Origin: Phoronis australis
Lineage: Eukaryota > Phoronida > Phoronidae
NCBI GenBank assembly: GCA_002633005.1
Contig: NMRA01000395.1
Coordinates: 402,490-423,631 of the forward strand
DNA: 21,142 nucleotides
Direction of reading: 5' to 3'
Both the position numbers and the translations under genes were made by a program. Every line of letters begins with the position of its first letter. The stretch's first letter is position 1. Below, piece by piece: positions 10,022 to 19,576 of the stretch. The notes under the pieces are model-generated. The model made no database searches, had not been told where the DNA came from, and saw nothing but the letters and a program-made list of their open reading frames with translations.

Positions 10022-10141
10022 GGTCTTGTGAATCCTCCTCGTCCTGAAAATAGGACAGTCTATGTTGGAGGTCACCCTCCCTTGACCACGGAGGTGATAA
10101 TTCCAGAAACATTTCCTGACAACACAGTGATCTCGTCCAAG
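10022..10141 (+). CDS. ATP11: ATP11-type flippase, internal exon a (N-terminal cytosolic segment)
   Basis: This is a 40-codon exon, phase 0 at both ends, preceded by TCGTCTTTCAG and followed by the donor GTGAGT. It reads GLVNPPRPENRTVYVGGHPP and ends PDNTVISSK. The R-T-(V/I)-Y-V block and the final D-N-x-(V/I)-I/V-S-S-K block are the hallmark N-terminus of ATP11-class P4-ATPases, which move aminophospholipids from the outer to the cytosolic leaflet, normally as a heterodimer with a CDC50-family subunit (family knowledge). The initiator exon, expected to add only about ten residues, is not identified and may lie far upstream in this window or outside it. Confidence 0.9.
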
Positions 10142-10189
10142 GTGAGTGGCCTTATGTGAAGCACGTAGGTGTTGCATACATTCTTAATC

Positions 10190-10243
10190 AATAATTTTAA
10201 TCAAAATTATTTCGACGTGTCTTTTCAAACTAGATGAAAAGAC
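10190..10243. other. Two adjacent perfect hairpins behind an exon donor
   Basis: AATAATTTT and AAAATTATT flank a 4-base loop (10190-10211). GTCTTTTCA and TGAAAAGAC flank a 7-base loop (10219-10243). Both stems are 9 perfect base pairs. They start about 48 bases after the donor of the exon at 10022-10141 and could affect splicing or simply be chance in AT-rich DNA. Confidence 0.5.
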
Positions 10244-11647
10244 ATGCCTTCCTACTTACAGTCTAAAATTGAAATCATGAGATCGGCTAGACAACTAGTA
10301 CCACAATAAGTTTATTACTGGGCAAAAGATTCAAAATTGTCTCTAACTGCGTATCATGTTTTACTTATTTTGCCTGTGTGCTACAGAGGCAATTATAGCC
10401 ACTACTTTTCTGCTTAAACCTTTCATTGTTATTTCCTACGAAAAAGCATGATTATGCAGTATTAAAAGTGCAGATCATGACAATCTCAGGTATTTCAAAC
10501 ATGTTTTGCGGCAATTGAAACGTGGAGACAACACCTTTCTACTTGAAATCTGATGTAAATCCCAATTTTTAGTAGTATCCAGGAAAGTGGCCACCCAGAA
10601 TTCTTGAGTAAAACTTCGAGAAAATTTAGGAAAATTATTCAAAAATTCCAAGACTAGTAACTAGCGTGTTTGAATGATTAGGTAGTTGAATAGTGCAGTT
10701 TATTTAAAGTCTGAAGGTCACAATTTGATGCCTTTTATACACTGCGAGTATATTTACTGAAATTGTAATCCATATGAATGAATAAAGTAACATTACTAAG
10801 TCCATATGCTGTCCTTCTGTTCGAAAAATCTGCAGATGATAGTGAACTTTTTCTCACTTTCTTTACTGGGCTTCTAGATGTCACTGCTAGCAGGTTTCAA
10901 AATACGCTAGCCTCATTTTTTTTGTTTTGCCACACCAAAGACTTCCATAGAAATGTGAGACCATCTTGAAAGAATTAGGTGAAGTTTGACCTTCGTCATT
11001 TTTCGCGGGTTGAACAAGTACGGTTTGGAATCGAAGTTTATGAGTAATTTAAGAGCCTGAGTAATGTTAGGTTATAGTGGACCCTGGTGTTAAAAACATC
11101 AACTTTCATCACCATGCCCTTATCCTTTGTTCAAATTGATATTTGTGTTTTTGATAAATCATCTAGACTTCCCTGACAGACCTACTGTCTTTGTGACGGT
11201 AATTAACCCAACTTGACTAGTAGTTTAATGAGCCAGGTCAGTTCTTCTCAAGTAAGTAGAGGAGTCAAATTATAAAACAAAATTATCCAAAATCAAATGT
11301 TTTTGAGAGAAGACGTGGATTTGTTTCTCCTTTAAACATGAGGAAAGTAGCGAATGGTGGACCAAAGGAATGAAAATACAATTTTAGAAATTATTTTTGT
11401 CTTAAATTGTAAAATGTTTACCCCGCTCTTCCTTTCTCAATTGTGGCGCTGATCACAGGCAAAATTGTATTGTTGGAGAAGACTGGAAGAGTTCAGTATT
11501 TATTCCAGGAGCTAATGACATGTAATGTCCAATATAAATAGATATAATTGTGTGCATAATTAGTTTACGAACCCATTGATTGGATCCAGTCTAATGCCTA
11601 ATTTGTCTGTCTAATGCAACTGGTATTATATTACATCGCCTTGTAAT

Positions 11648-12074
11648 CCCAGGGGGTACTCCCATATAAAAGACATGTGGGACGCATGCCAAGTTTTGCC
11701 GTTTCTGATGAAATTCCATTCTAAAGAGTTCACTTCTGAGTTTCATATTCTGCAATAAGCTATTTTTTTCAATACACTAATTTGCAGAAAGGTTTTTAAT
11801 TATCGATTTCTGTAAAACTTGTTTACAAATAAAGTTATATTCACTTTTGACAAACGTGGCATATTCTTTTACTGTTTCTGGCTGAATGTGTGAAAACCTC
11901 AACTGCCTAGGAACTCCTACAGAAGGAATAGGTTTTTGGAACCCCACTAAAAGATGGCTTTTAAGGAGGTTCCCTGAAAATGGGTCCCTTTTTGATAACA
12001 CTCTGTGAATGAGTGTGTGTTCTAATTTTCAAGCTGCACCTCATGTCAAAAATACAGCCGAGTCCCCCCCTAGG
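11648..12074. mobile_element. MITE-like non-autonomous DNA element, 427 bases
   Basis: The left end CCCAGGGGGTACTC (11648-11661) matches the reverse complement of the right end at 12060-12074 (CCTAGGGGGGGACTC), giving imperfect terminal inverted repeats of about 14 bases. Inside, an imperfect 16-base stem (11938-11953 against 11958-11973, 13 of 16 pairs, loop ATGG) forms a hairpin. There is no transposase frame. The left end text continuing CCCATATAAAAG resembles, from memory only, a repeat common in invertebrate genomes. The target-site duplication is not clear. Confidence 0.6.
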
Positions 12075-12402
12075 TATTTGATAAGCTATTTCAGTCAATA
12101 ATCTGGACAATTTTGAAGAAAACAATGTATGGTAATGAAAGTGATTGTAATTCGTGCCTTTGAAAAGTTTGCAAACACCATTCACATTTTTTACATTCAG
12201 ACTTGTTCTGCCAAAAAACCTGATCCCGGTGTCCAATCCTTGTTATCGAAATCAAACTCAAAGTTATTTTTTCCATTTTCACAAATTAGATCTGACTATA
12301 TTCATACTTAACTAAAACAAAAAATGTCAATTATTTATTAAATAATTTTTGTTAAATACAAGAACTGGCGGCCTGCTGTGAAATTCAATAATATAGAATC
12401 TT

Positions 12403-12642
12403 TTAGTTAGTGAATGAGTTATCTTCTATTTGGTTTTCAGTAAAGATGGTGACCAGTTCAACTATCTGTTGAAGATATCCAGTAACTGATACCAGCTCTT
12501 TAAGCGTGGAATTTATTGATTTATTGCTTAATGTTGAAGTTGATAATCTTGTTTGATTCTCTGTCTCATTAGCATTTGCAATATGTGGCCATTTTAAATT
12601 TTTGCAGATATTTTTGATGTTTGCCTCTGTTTGCCAAATCAC
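12403..12642 (-). other. Unexplained antisense open frame in the intron
   Basis: Seventy-nine codons are open on the - strand, ending at TAA. The predicted peptide is polar in its first half and has a heptad-like stretch, LKELVSVTGYLQQIVELV, in the second half, so a coiled coil is possible. Codon composition looks less random than neighbouring AT-rich frames. It could be a fragment of a retroelement ORF1 or a chance frame. No family is recognised. Confidence 0.2.
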
Positions 12643-12909
12643 TCAAAGAATCATGAAAATTGACAGTTGTGTTCCTGATACAAAGACCTCGGTTGACATT
12701 CATTTCCGGATCCGATGTTTTCGTTTATTCTTGTGCCTCTAAAGGCAATTTTGCTTTTTTGTGCTACAGGTACATCTCCATAGCCCTTTGAAGAATCTAG
12801 TTTGCAAAATTTGGCAGATGGGCTCCTATAGAGATGGCATCAGATGACAATGAGTTTCAGACAAATCTGACTATAGCTGTACCCCCTAGTGTCATTTTTT
12901 TTACATTTA

Positions 12910-12980
12910 TTTTTATGATACCACAAACAGTCATAGAAGCACACCAGTTGCATTGCTGTCATGGGCGCATTTCAACGCTC
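12910..12980 (+). repeat. Dispersed repeat, copy 2
   Basis: This is the second copy of the element at 9628-9698, in the same orientation. The core 12933-12980 differs at 7 of 48 positions. It lies inside a flippase intron, whereas copy 1 lies upstream of the first recognised exon. Confidence 0.7.
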
Positions 12981-13963
12981 GACATTGCTCTCGTTCTACT
13001 CTTCTGAACTCCACACTTTGCAAATAATGTGGAGAAAATAAAATTCACTCAATTTTCAATTTTCGATATTTTTGCGGAATTGAAGAATGAAAAATTAAAA
13101 CATTGAAAATTGGCTTGATTTTCTAATTTTTCTGTAAAATTTTCTTTTAAATGAAAAATCAATTGGTTCTTTTATGCATGGACCAAGATCAGTGTGCAGC
13201 TTTCCTACTCAATTCTTGTTTTGAAATTGAATATTGAAATCTAATTAAATAAGGAAAATTTGATAATCAATATTTCAAGGTTAACTTGGATTTATATCGC
13301 AACTGTTGAGAGTGTTGTGCAAAGTAGTTCACAAGACAATGGCTCCACCCTTGCAAGCCCCACAGTTGTGACTGGTTGTACATAATGTTGGCACAATCGC
13401 GAAATTGAACCATGGAATAAATCTGCATTGACCATCAAAATGTGCTATTTGGTTTAAGATTGAAAATTGAATTTTCATAACTCTTTAGTTCAGTTTAAAT
13501 TGAACAATTATCTGTGAAACACTGACAATATTTTAAGTTGCATGATTTCAAGTGAATCTTGGAAATGGACACTAATTAAGGTATTGTGTGAGAAAGCATT
13601 GATTTCTTGTGTTGTAACAGTGATGGAGCTCCTACTTACTCTTTACAACACAACTAACTACTACCCCAGTGTTTAGTATTTTCTTTAAAAAATGTTTCAA
13701 ATATCAGTGTGTACTGCTTGATGCTGGCTGTCTATATCAAAACATATTTATTTGTCCAGAATTTTATTTTACAAAATAGAATTCCAGTTGTACGCTGTTC
13801 TAAATTGAAGAAATTTTATAATACAGCTCATAAAAGTTTTAAGCTTTGTTGAGTTTTGCATTGCATGTTTTGTTTAGCAGTTGTATCATCATATTTTCTC
13901 CATGTTGGTCATTTTATTTCCTTGCATGAATGTCTAAATTGTTCATTTTCTATTGTTTTCTAG

Positions 13964-14053
13964 TATACTATTTGGAATTTTCTGCCTAAGAATCTGTTTG
14001 AACAGTTCCGAAGGGTTGCCAACTTTTATTTTCTCGTTATTGGAGTCATACAG
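13964..14053 (+). CDS. ATP11: ATP11-type flippase, internal exon b (start of TM1)
   Basis: A 30-codon exon, phase 0 to phase 0, follows TGTTTTCTAG and precedes GTATGT. It reads [17 protein letters not shown] and then [13 protein letters not shown]. The [20 protein letters not shown] string is one of the best conserved parts of all P4-ATPases: an amphipathic cytosolic helix running into transmembrane segment 1, which helps shape the lipid path. Within the joined product this is residues 41-70. Confidence 0.97.
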
Positions 14054-14450
14054 GTATGTTTAGTTCCAGAATAGCAGTATGTACAGTATAACACTTTCGT
14101 TTAAACGTAACCTGATTTGCTGCACATTGTCAATGATAGAGACCATCACGAAAGTTTATTTAAGGAGAAATGATTGCCTTCATAACAATAGTTTTCTTGT
14201 CCGTCTCTCATTCATATTTAGAAATCTAAGTTGCTTACTCAGAGACAGAGTTGAGTTTCAGTGGGTAGTTTTATCAGAGTTTGGAGACCTTTCAAGCTAA
14301 AGTGGTGCCAGATGCATGATAATGAATGCTATGTGTTTCCAAAAACAACAAAACATATCAATAACTTAATGTAGTTATTAAGTTCATGTTCTCATTCAAC
14401 AGCGTCAAGCCACTTGGCTAATAAAAATCATAAGATATTAGCTACAACTC

Positions 14451-14496
14451 TGTGAGTGTGTGCGTGTGTGTACGTGCATGCGTGCATGTGTATGTG
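14451..14496. repeat. Alternating purine-pyrimidine (TG/CG/CA) tract
   Basis: Apart from an AGT interruption near the start, about 46 bases are GT, GC and AC alternations (GTGTGTGCGTGTGTGTACGTG and onward). Such tracts can adopt left-handed Z-DNA and often vary in length between individuals. Confidence 0.65.
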
Positions 14497-14659
14497 ATCT
14501 TTGACCTGATCCTTTATTTTGGCAAGTCTTGATTTGCTGACCTGCAGGTTGCAAATTCGACCTCAAATTTCGCTTGGTGACCTAGCAAAAATCCCAATTT
14601 ACTAGACTCATGAAGAGGCAATGTGTCTGGTTTTAGGAGGTGTGTCTGCTTGAATTATT

Positions 14660-15235
14660 GGGTCTAAGGGGGGTAATTGGGCATTATTGAGCTCACGATT
14701 AAGATTGACTAAAAAATAGTTAGGTAGAGTTCTCGGGCGTTTATTAGCCTAGTGCGTCACTTCTTCATATCAGGTATTGCAATTTTCTGTTTGCCGTTGC
14801 TGCCAGCTATGCACTGCTTCTTCTCGCCAGTACTTTCGTTTCCCCTATCCCAAATGCAGTTTCCCCCACCTCATACGTGTTTTCCCCCACCCCTATAAGT
14901 GTTTCCCCACCCCATACTTTGGTTCCCCCACTCCATATGTGGTTTCCCCAGTGCTCTCCAAGACCTGTTTTGACTCGTCGCGGTAACGAGTTTGGATTTT
15001 GCCACATCGCGTTTGAATAAAGTGCGTCAGGTTTAAAAATTGCTGCGCCAGGTTTGAAACTTTGGTTGGCTTGGCACTTCAGCCCTCAGCATCAAATCAG
15101 AGAATGATTTTACCCAAGTGAACATTAAACATAGTTCTCTTTACCAAGAGGCAGTTAACAGTACTGTATTTGCCCTAACAAGGGGCCCGGGATGCTTAGA
15201 AAAGTTCGTTTTGGGGGGTGGGCGCTTATTGCAAC
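14660..15235. repeat. Scattered GGGC-TTATT repeat fragments
   Basis: GGGCATTATTGAG (about 14679), GGGCGTTTATTAG (about 14735) and GGGCGCTTATTG (about 15220) are variants of one word. The last is preceded by a G-run and by GTACTGTATTTGCCCTAAC (15161-15179) and AGGGGCCCGGG. The combination resembles, from memory, a common MITE-like repeat of invertebrate genomes. Boundaries cannot be set from a single window. Confidence 0.35.
14838..14951. repeat. C-rich minisatellite, array 1 (about 21-base unit)
   Basis: Five to six imperfect units of the form GTTTCCCCCACCCCATACGTG, each 20-22 bases, lie head to tail. Related arrays occur here and at 15961-16058. The complementary strand carries repeated runs of 4-5 G. 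The open frames through this array on both strands are consequences of the repeat and are not genes. Confidence 0.85.
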
Positions 15236-15960
15236 CCAAGGCCCTTGAAATTCAGTCTCGGAAACAGATGAAATCGGAAGCTATGATTCATCAAATTTAC
15301 GCTGTGTGGTGTATCTGTAGCCTATGACAGACTTTCTACAAACTGTGTTGCATTGCTATCAATCTTCGTTAAATTACTATTTTACAGAAAATTGTGCTGA
15401 AATCCTAGTGCGAAAACTCGCCGATGCGCGGCTGCCTCGCGATCGTTGACATGGCAGCTTGAATAAAAATATAGTTTTGACTCAACAAATTACCTGAAAT
15501 CCTCACTTAAGTTTTCTAAATAGTGTCCCTAAGATTTAAGTTCCTGTGGAGTCGGTATTAAGAACAAGATAGGTTCAAAGATAGTAACCCGCAACATGAG
15601 AAAAATCTCTGGACGAACACACAATGTCGTTGTCATGTGACATTTATGTGAGTGAGTGAGCGTACACGTGTCATCAGCATATGAGGATATGCTACCCGTA
15701 GTTTCATGGATAGTTGTCGAAGACTAATGTCTGCGGTGACAGGTGACAGGTATGTAGCGCGCGCTTCCTGGCCACGTGCTTCTAACAGCAAGTTTTATTT
15801 ATTCATGAGACAGTTGTCAGCTGAATAGGCACTTTGAGTACAATTCGCGGTTTTCACGTGTAGGCCCTACAGAGACACGCTAGAGAAGAGACAGTGTTGA
15901 CTACTGATATTGAACTCTAGAAATTCGGTTGAGTTTGGAATTGGTATTGTGGAGAACACT

Positions 15961-16058
15961 GTTTCCCCACCCCAAACGTGGTTTCCCCCCATACGTGGTT
16001 TCCCCCCGTACGTGGTTTTCCCCCATACGTGGTTTCCCCCACCCCATACATGGTTTCC
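15961..16058. repeat. C-rich minisatellite, array 2 (17/20-21-base units)
   Basis: Units are 15961-15980 (20), 15981-15997 (17), 15998-16014 (17), 16015-16031 (17) and 16032-16052 (21), then a partial unit. All follow GTTTCCCC-(ACCC)-CATACGTG; the long and short forms differ by an ACCC-like insertion. The three short units are nearly identical, which suggests recent local expansion. The motif contains TACGTG. Confidence 0.9.
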
Positions 16059-16716
16059 TTGTTTTGCCTGCCTCATTTCCCAACATGAGACTTTTGCCCG
16101 GTCGCATTTGGCGAGTTAACACTATGCTAAGCGTCGAGCCCTGCTTAGTCAACACGTAGGCATCCTTTAGTGACTCTTGGTGGCATTGTTTGACCCTCGA
16201 GAAGTTTCCACTGCCCTTGTGTCAACTCAATCTTACTATCTTGGAGTCATGTGACAAAGTGCCAGAACATGTTCGTAAAAGGTCATATACAATATTGACT
16301 GTCTCTGAGCAAGCAATCAATTTCTACTGAGAATGTTAAGTAAAAGTTTATTTTTGTGTGGTAAAAGTCCAATGAAGTATTCTTTTTTGTGCTTTTTCGT
16401 GTGACATTAAAATTTTATTAAGTAAACCATTTTAGTACTATGTTATAGTTAATTTCAGTATTTTGCTGCAGTCTGGTCTTGTTGTCAACTTAAATTTTTT
16501 TTACAGAATTGAAACCAACATATTGTCATTCATTACCATGCGCTTGAAATTCATCGTCCATTCATCCTTGTATGCAGTGTCTGTTCTAGGCATACATTCA
16601 TTGATTTGTTCATAATCAAGTTGATTTTACCACTAAGCAAGTTCAGCTGACATTTGGTCAGGAATTCCACATTGTGTCGTTTTAACTCTTCAACATTATC
16701 TAACATTCCATTCCAG

Positions 16717-16800
16717 CTCTGCATTCCTGATAATCCAGTCAGTCCAGCCACTTCCATTGTACCTTTAGTCTTTGTCATTTCCGTTACTGCCATTAAACAA
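16717..16800 (+). CDS. ATP11: ATP11-type flippase, internal exon c (TM1 end, TM2)
   Basis: A 28-codon exon, phase 0 to phase 0, lies between CATTCCATTCCAG and GTGAGT. It reads LCIPDNPVSPATSIVPLVFV and then ISVTAIKQ. It completes TM1, forms the short luminal loop with the P-x-S-P-x-T-S pattern and encodes TM2 ending in the conserved V-TA-IKQ. This is residues 71-98 of the joined product. The exon is flanked by introns of 2663 and 537 bases. Confidence 0.95.
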
Positions 16801-17337
16801 GTGAGTTATGTGTGGAGTATGAGAAATTGTCTTGGCTACTAATGTGTTTTCTGTCATGTGATGGTAGTCTTGATTACTTTGAAATTGAACTCTCGTCACT
16901 ACTGTACATTGACGTTACCATAAAAGTTGATTCTTGGAAATTGGCATTTCTGTACCATGCACCACTTTCTTGACTTCTTTCAACCGTATTGTTGCTTCAC
17001 CTATTTGTTGGCTTCACCTTTTTCTGCCTTTTACCATGTCTTTTTGATGTCACCGGTTTTCCAGCTTCAACGCAAGGGGAAAGTTGAATCAGTCACATAG
17101 TGCACGTTACTTCAAAGACCAAGACATGGAGTCATTGTTTCATAGAAACATAAAACATATAGTTTGAATCCTGGGGATATGTTCCACTTTCTACAAATCT
17201 TGTAGTTGCTTTTATATAAAATGTGTTTTATAAATTCAAGATGGAAAACTCACTGATAAGTCAAGTACCACTTCTGTAGTTCATTACTAGGCAGACTCTC
17301 ATTCCTGTTTGTGCACAATTATCTGTGTTCTGTGCAG

Positions 17338-17574
17338 GGATATGAAGACTGGCTGAGACACAAGGCTGATAATGAAGTGAACCACCGGCCAGCACACGTC
17401 GTACGCGACGGTAAACTTATAGAGATCAAATCTATGGAGATCAAAGTAGGGGACATCGTGCAAGTGAAACTCAATCAGGGGTTCCCGTGTGACTGTGTCA
17501 TGCTGTCCAGTTATGAGCCAGATGGTCAATGTTACGTGACCACGGCCAACCTGGATGGGGAAACCAACCTTAAG
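17338..17574 (+). CDS. ATP11: ATP11-type flippase, internal exon d (actuator domain, DGET)
   Basis: A 79-codon exon, phase 0 to phase 0, follows CTGTGCAG and precedes GTTAGT. It begins GYEDWLRHKADNEVN, then carries the beta-rich actuator core (KVGDIVQVKLNQGFPCD) and ends VTTANLDGETNLK. DGET lies at 17554-17565; its Glu (17560-17562) is the residue that drives dephosphorylation of the aspartyl-phosphate intermediate in P4-ATPases. G-Y-E-D-W-x-R-H-x-(A/S)-D-N and G-D-I-V are also typical of the class. D-N-E-V-N leans toward the ATP11B subgroup. The donor overlaps a perfect 12-base palindrome. Confidence 0.97.
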
Positions 17575-17621
17575 GTTAGTATTGAAGACTCAACGCATTT
17601 GATCAAAACAACCTTAAGGTT
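17566..17621. repeat. Duplicated 12-base palindrome over a splice donor
   Basis: AACCTTAAGGTT at 17566-17577 is a perfect palindrome that spans the exon-intron junction (after 17574). The identical 12-mer recurs at 17610-17621 within the intron, 44 bases on, producing a decoy AAG|GTTGAC junction. Confidence 0.8.
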
Positions 17622-18398
17622 GACATTTAAACTTTAGTTGGGTATTAAGGTTAGATGTACGAAACAACGTCAATGGGTAATCTAGCCTTTATGTTAGTTT
17701 TGATTGTGTGGCCAGCCTGCAGAGTAGCATTTGGAGCTATACATATGGAATAGTTTCTTCAAATTAGAACACAATATGGCGGAACAGTAAAATTTTATGT
17801 TATCAAAATTTTCAACAAGCGTAACCATGAAGACAGGTTTACTTGCTTATTTGATGTAGCATGGCCATCATCAACTTGTACACAATTAAATTTTGAACAG
17901 TTTTGGCAATACAGTGAGTGTTTGAAAATGAAAAATGAAAATTATGGCCATTATTTTTGTCTGAATTTGAAGAAACTTTACTGTAAGTTTATTTTCATCT
18001 CCAAGGTGATGGTTAAGTCAACCTTAAAATTAATGTAATTACTGATAAGTGGTTGACATTGACAAGGTGCACTATTGATTGGAGGCACCTGGTAGGAGAA
18101 CCTAACTTAATATGAACAGGGAGCTCAAGCTGTCATTAGAAATGTAACTTTCCTTATGATAATAACCTCAAAATGTGCCTGTTTCATTGTGTGAACTGTT
18201 GCTCGATAGTTTTTACAGTTACTGTTTCTGGGGTTGAGGTTAAAAAAATGTTTCAAGACAGGTCCACACAAGATTGTTGACCTCTGTTGATCACTGGACT
18301 CTTGCCATAGTTACCTGTAAAATTGTGTTGACCAGTTTGACCAGGTGAATAAAGTGTTCAGAATATTTAAATGAAGCTGTATTTACTGTATCTTGCAG
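17575..18398 (+). other. Flippase intron, 824 bases
   Basis: The intron runs from GTTAGT to TATCTTGCAG. Apart from the copied donor palindrome at 17610-17621, it holds no repeat or coding signal that I recognise. Confidence 0.85.
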
Positions 18399-18618
18399 TG
18401 CTTTTATGCTGTCCAAGAAACACGCAACTTTCAAGTGCCCGAAGACTTTGTGAACATTCGTTCCGTCATTGAATGCCAGCAACCAATCACAGACCTTTAC
18501 AAGTTTATTGGTCGAATCAATATATACAACGGCAATGATGAGCCCAAAGTTGAAGCATTGGGTCCTCAAAATGTATTGCTGAGAGGCGCTAGACTCAGGA
18601 ACACTCCCTTTATATTTG
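18399..18618 (+). CDS. ATP11: ATP11-type flippase, internal exon e (second half of actuator domain)
   Basis: This exon has 73 codons plus one base (phase 0 in, phase 1 out), between TATCTTGCAG and GTGAGT. It starts CFYAVQETRNFQVPEDF and contains VIECQQPITDLYKFIGRINI and GPQNVLLRGARLRNTPFIF. The x-(I)-E-C-(E/Q)-Q-P-x-x-D-L-Y-x-F-x-G-R and L-L-L-(R/K)-G-A-x-L-(K/R)-N-T strings are diagnostic of the ATP11 class. The exon closes the actuator domain and leads to the stalk before TM3. The first residues (CFYAV) replace the usual Thr-His-x-Ala-Val type start, so this junction residue has diverged. Confidence 0.96.
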
Positions 18619-18954
18619 GTGAGTTATAGCACTATTCAGTTTTGTCGTGTTCTTGTTATAACTGTGCCATTTTTTGTAATGAGTGTAAAGTTTGCGCAGT
18701 ATTCTGGCCTGCGATCAGACCGCCTGCACTCTTTTTGCCAAAGTCCCTTTTGCTGTGCTTGTAAGTCAGTAAACATCTTTCAATATGAGGGAATATGAAA
18801 CCTACTTGGAGTCAAGTCAAGAACGTGTTTGAACCTGACTGTCAAATAAAGGGCTGTCACCAGTCAGTAGTTTGTGTCATCTTTGTAACAAAACATGGTT
18901 TAAATGTTGTTTTTATTCGACATATTCTCCATAAAATTTGCATCCTTATTTCAG

Positions 18955-19036
18955 CTGCAGCTATTTACACTGGACAGGAAACAAAGATGGCGTTGAACTC
19001 AAAGTTCAAAATTGTCAAAAGATCACAAGTTGAAAG
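18955..19036 (+). CDS. ATP11: ATP11-type flippase, internal exon f (stalk before TM3)
   Basis: An 82-base exon (phase 1 in, phase 2 out) ends before GTAAGA. It reads (A)AAIYTGQETKMALNSKFK and then IVKRSQVE plus a split Arg. A-(I/V)-Y-T-G-x-E-T-K-M-A-L-N is strongly conserved. Two AG acceptors exist: CAG before 18955 and a second before 18961, six bases apart and both in frame. I chose the first because it keeps the family's spacing between I-F and I-Y-T-G. The second would drop two Ala residues. Confidence 0.93.
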
Positions 19037-19195
19037 GTAAGAGTTCAGCAATTTATAATACTCTATTTAAGAAATTCTTTTGCAATGATACCAACTGTAA
19101 TCTTTATGTCATTAGCATAATTTATTTCTTTTAAGTAGATTAACATAATTTGGTATTCATAGTGAACAAAACATTGAGTTTTTCAGATGTTTGCT

Positions 19196-19422
19196 CCTCC
19201 CTTGAAGGCTTAGTCATGTAAATGCTCTCCCTTGAATAGGTAGTGTAGTTGAATAAATAGTTTCCCTTGAATACAATGTATAAATTCTCTCCCTGGAATG
19301 CATAGTGATATAAATACACTCCCTTAAATACGTAGTCATATATTAAATAGTCTCCCTTTTATACTGCCTTTTATACATAATCATATAAATACTCTCCCTT
19401 GAATGCATAGTCAAATAAATGC
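19196..19422. repeat. Intronic minisatellite, about 30-base unit, 7 copies
   Basis: Seven imperfect units of the type CTCTCCCTTGAATGCATAGT followed by CATATAAATA lie head to tail, with CTCCCTT-like starts near 19196, 19224, 19260, 19288, 19317, 19350 and 19392. Unit length varies from about 27 to 42. The sequence is AT-rich with a pyrimidine-rich core and has no coding capacity. Confidence 0.85.
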
Positions 19423-19576
19423 AAACTTGAAAATTTTGATGTGTTGGTGATTGACTTCGCAGGTTTTCTGTTGAATACGTATGATTCTGTGCTCAATCGT
19501 GAATGCTAATTCTTGTGGTAAATGCACTAGTCCAATTCTAGTGAAGCTTTGTCACATGGCAGTCATGTGGTTGCAG

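Larger units (their letters stand above)
10142..13963 (+). other. Flippase intron, 3822 bases, repeat-rich
   Basis: The intron runs from GTGAGT to TGTTTTCTAG. It holds two perfect small hairpins just after the donor (10190-10211 and 10219-10243), a MITE-like element at 11648-12074, a - strand open frame at 12403-12642, the second copy of the dispersed repeat at 12910-12980, and an AT-rich palindromic stretch at about 13040-13165 (AATTTTCAATTTTC against GAAAATTG). I see no additional flippase exon in it; the exons on either side join directly at SSK and YTIWNF, as in the family. Confidence 0.75.
14054..16716 (+). other. Flippase intron, 2663 bases, C-rich arrays and repeats
   Basis: The intron runs from GTATGT to CATTCCATTCCAG. 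It contains a short perfect hairpin (AACTTAAT / ATTAAGTT near 14366-14387), an alternating purine-pyrimidine tract (14451-14496), two related C-rich arrays (14838-14951 and 15961-16058), and scattered GGGC(R)(Y)TTATT repeat fragments between 14660 and 15235. The stretch from about 14640 to 16150 is more GC-rich than the rest of the window, suggesting nested or composite repeats. I see no exon in it. Confidence 0.7.

Noticed and set aside
14777-16159. Several 66-84 codon frames rich in Pro, Phe, Trp and Gly on both strands
   Set aside because: All lie over the C-rich arrays and are by-products of the repeats.
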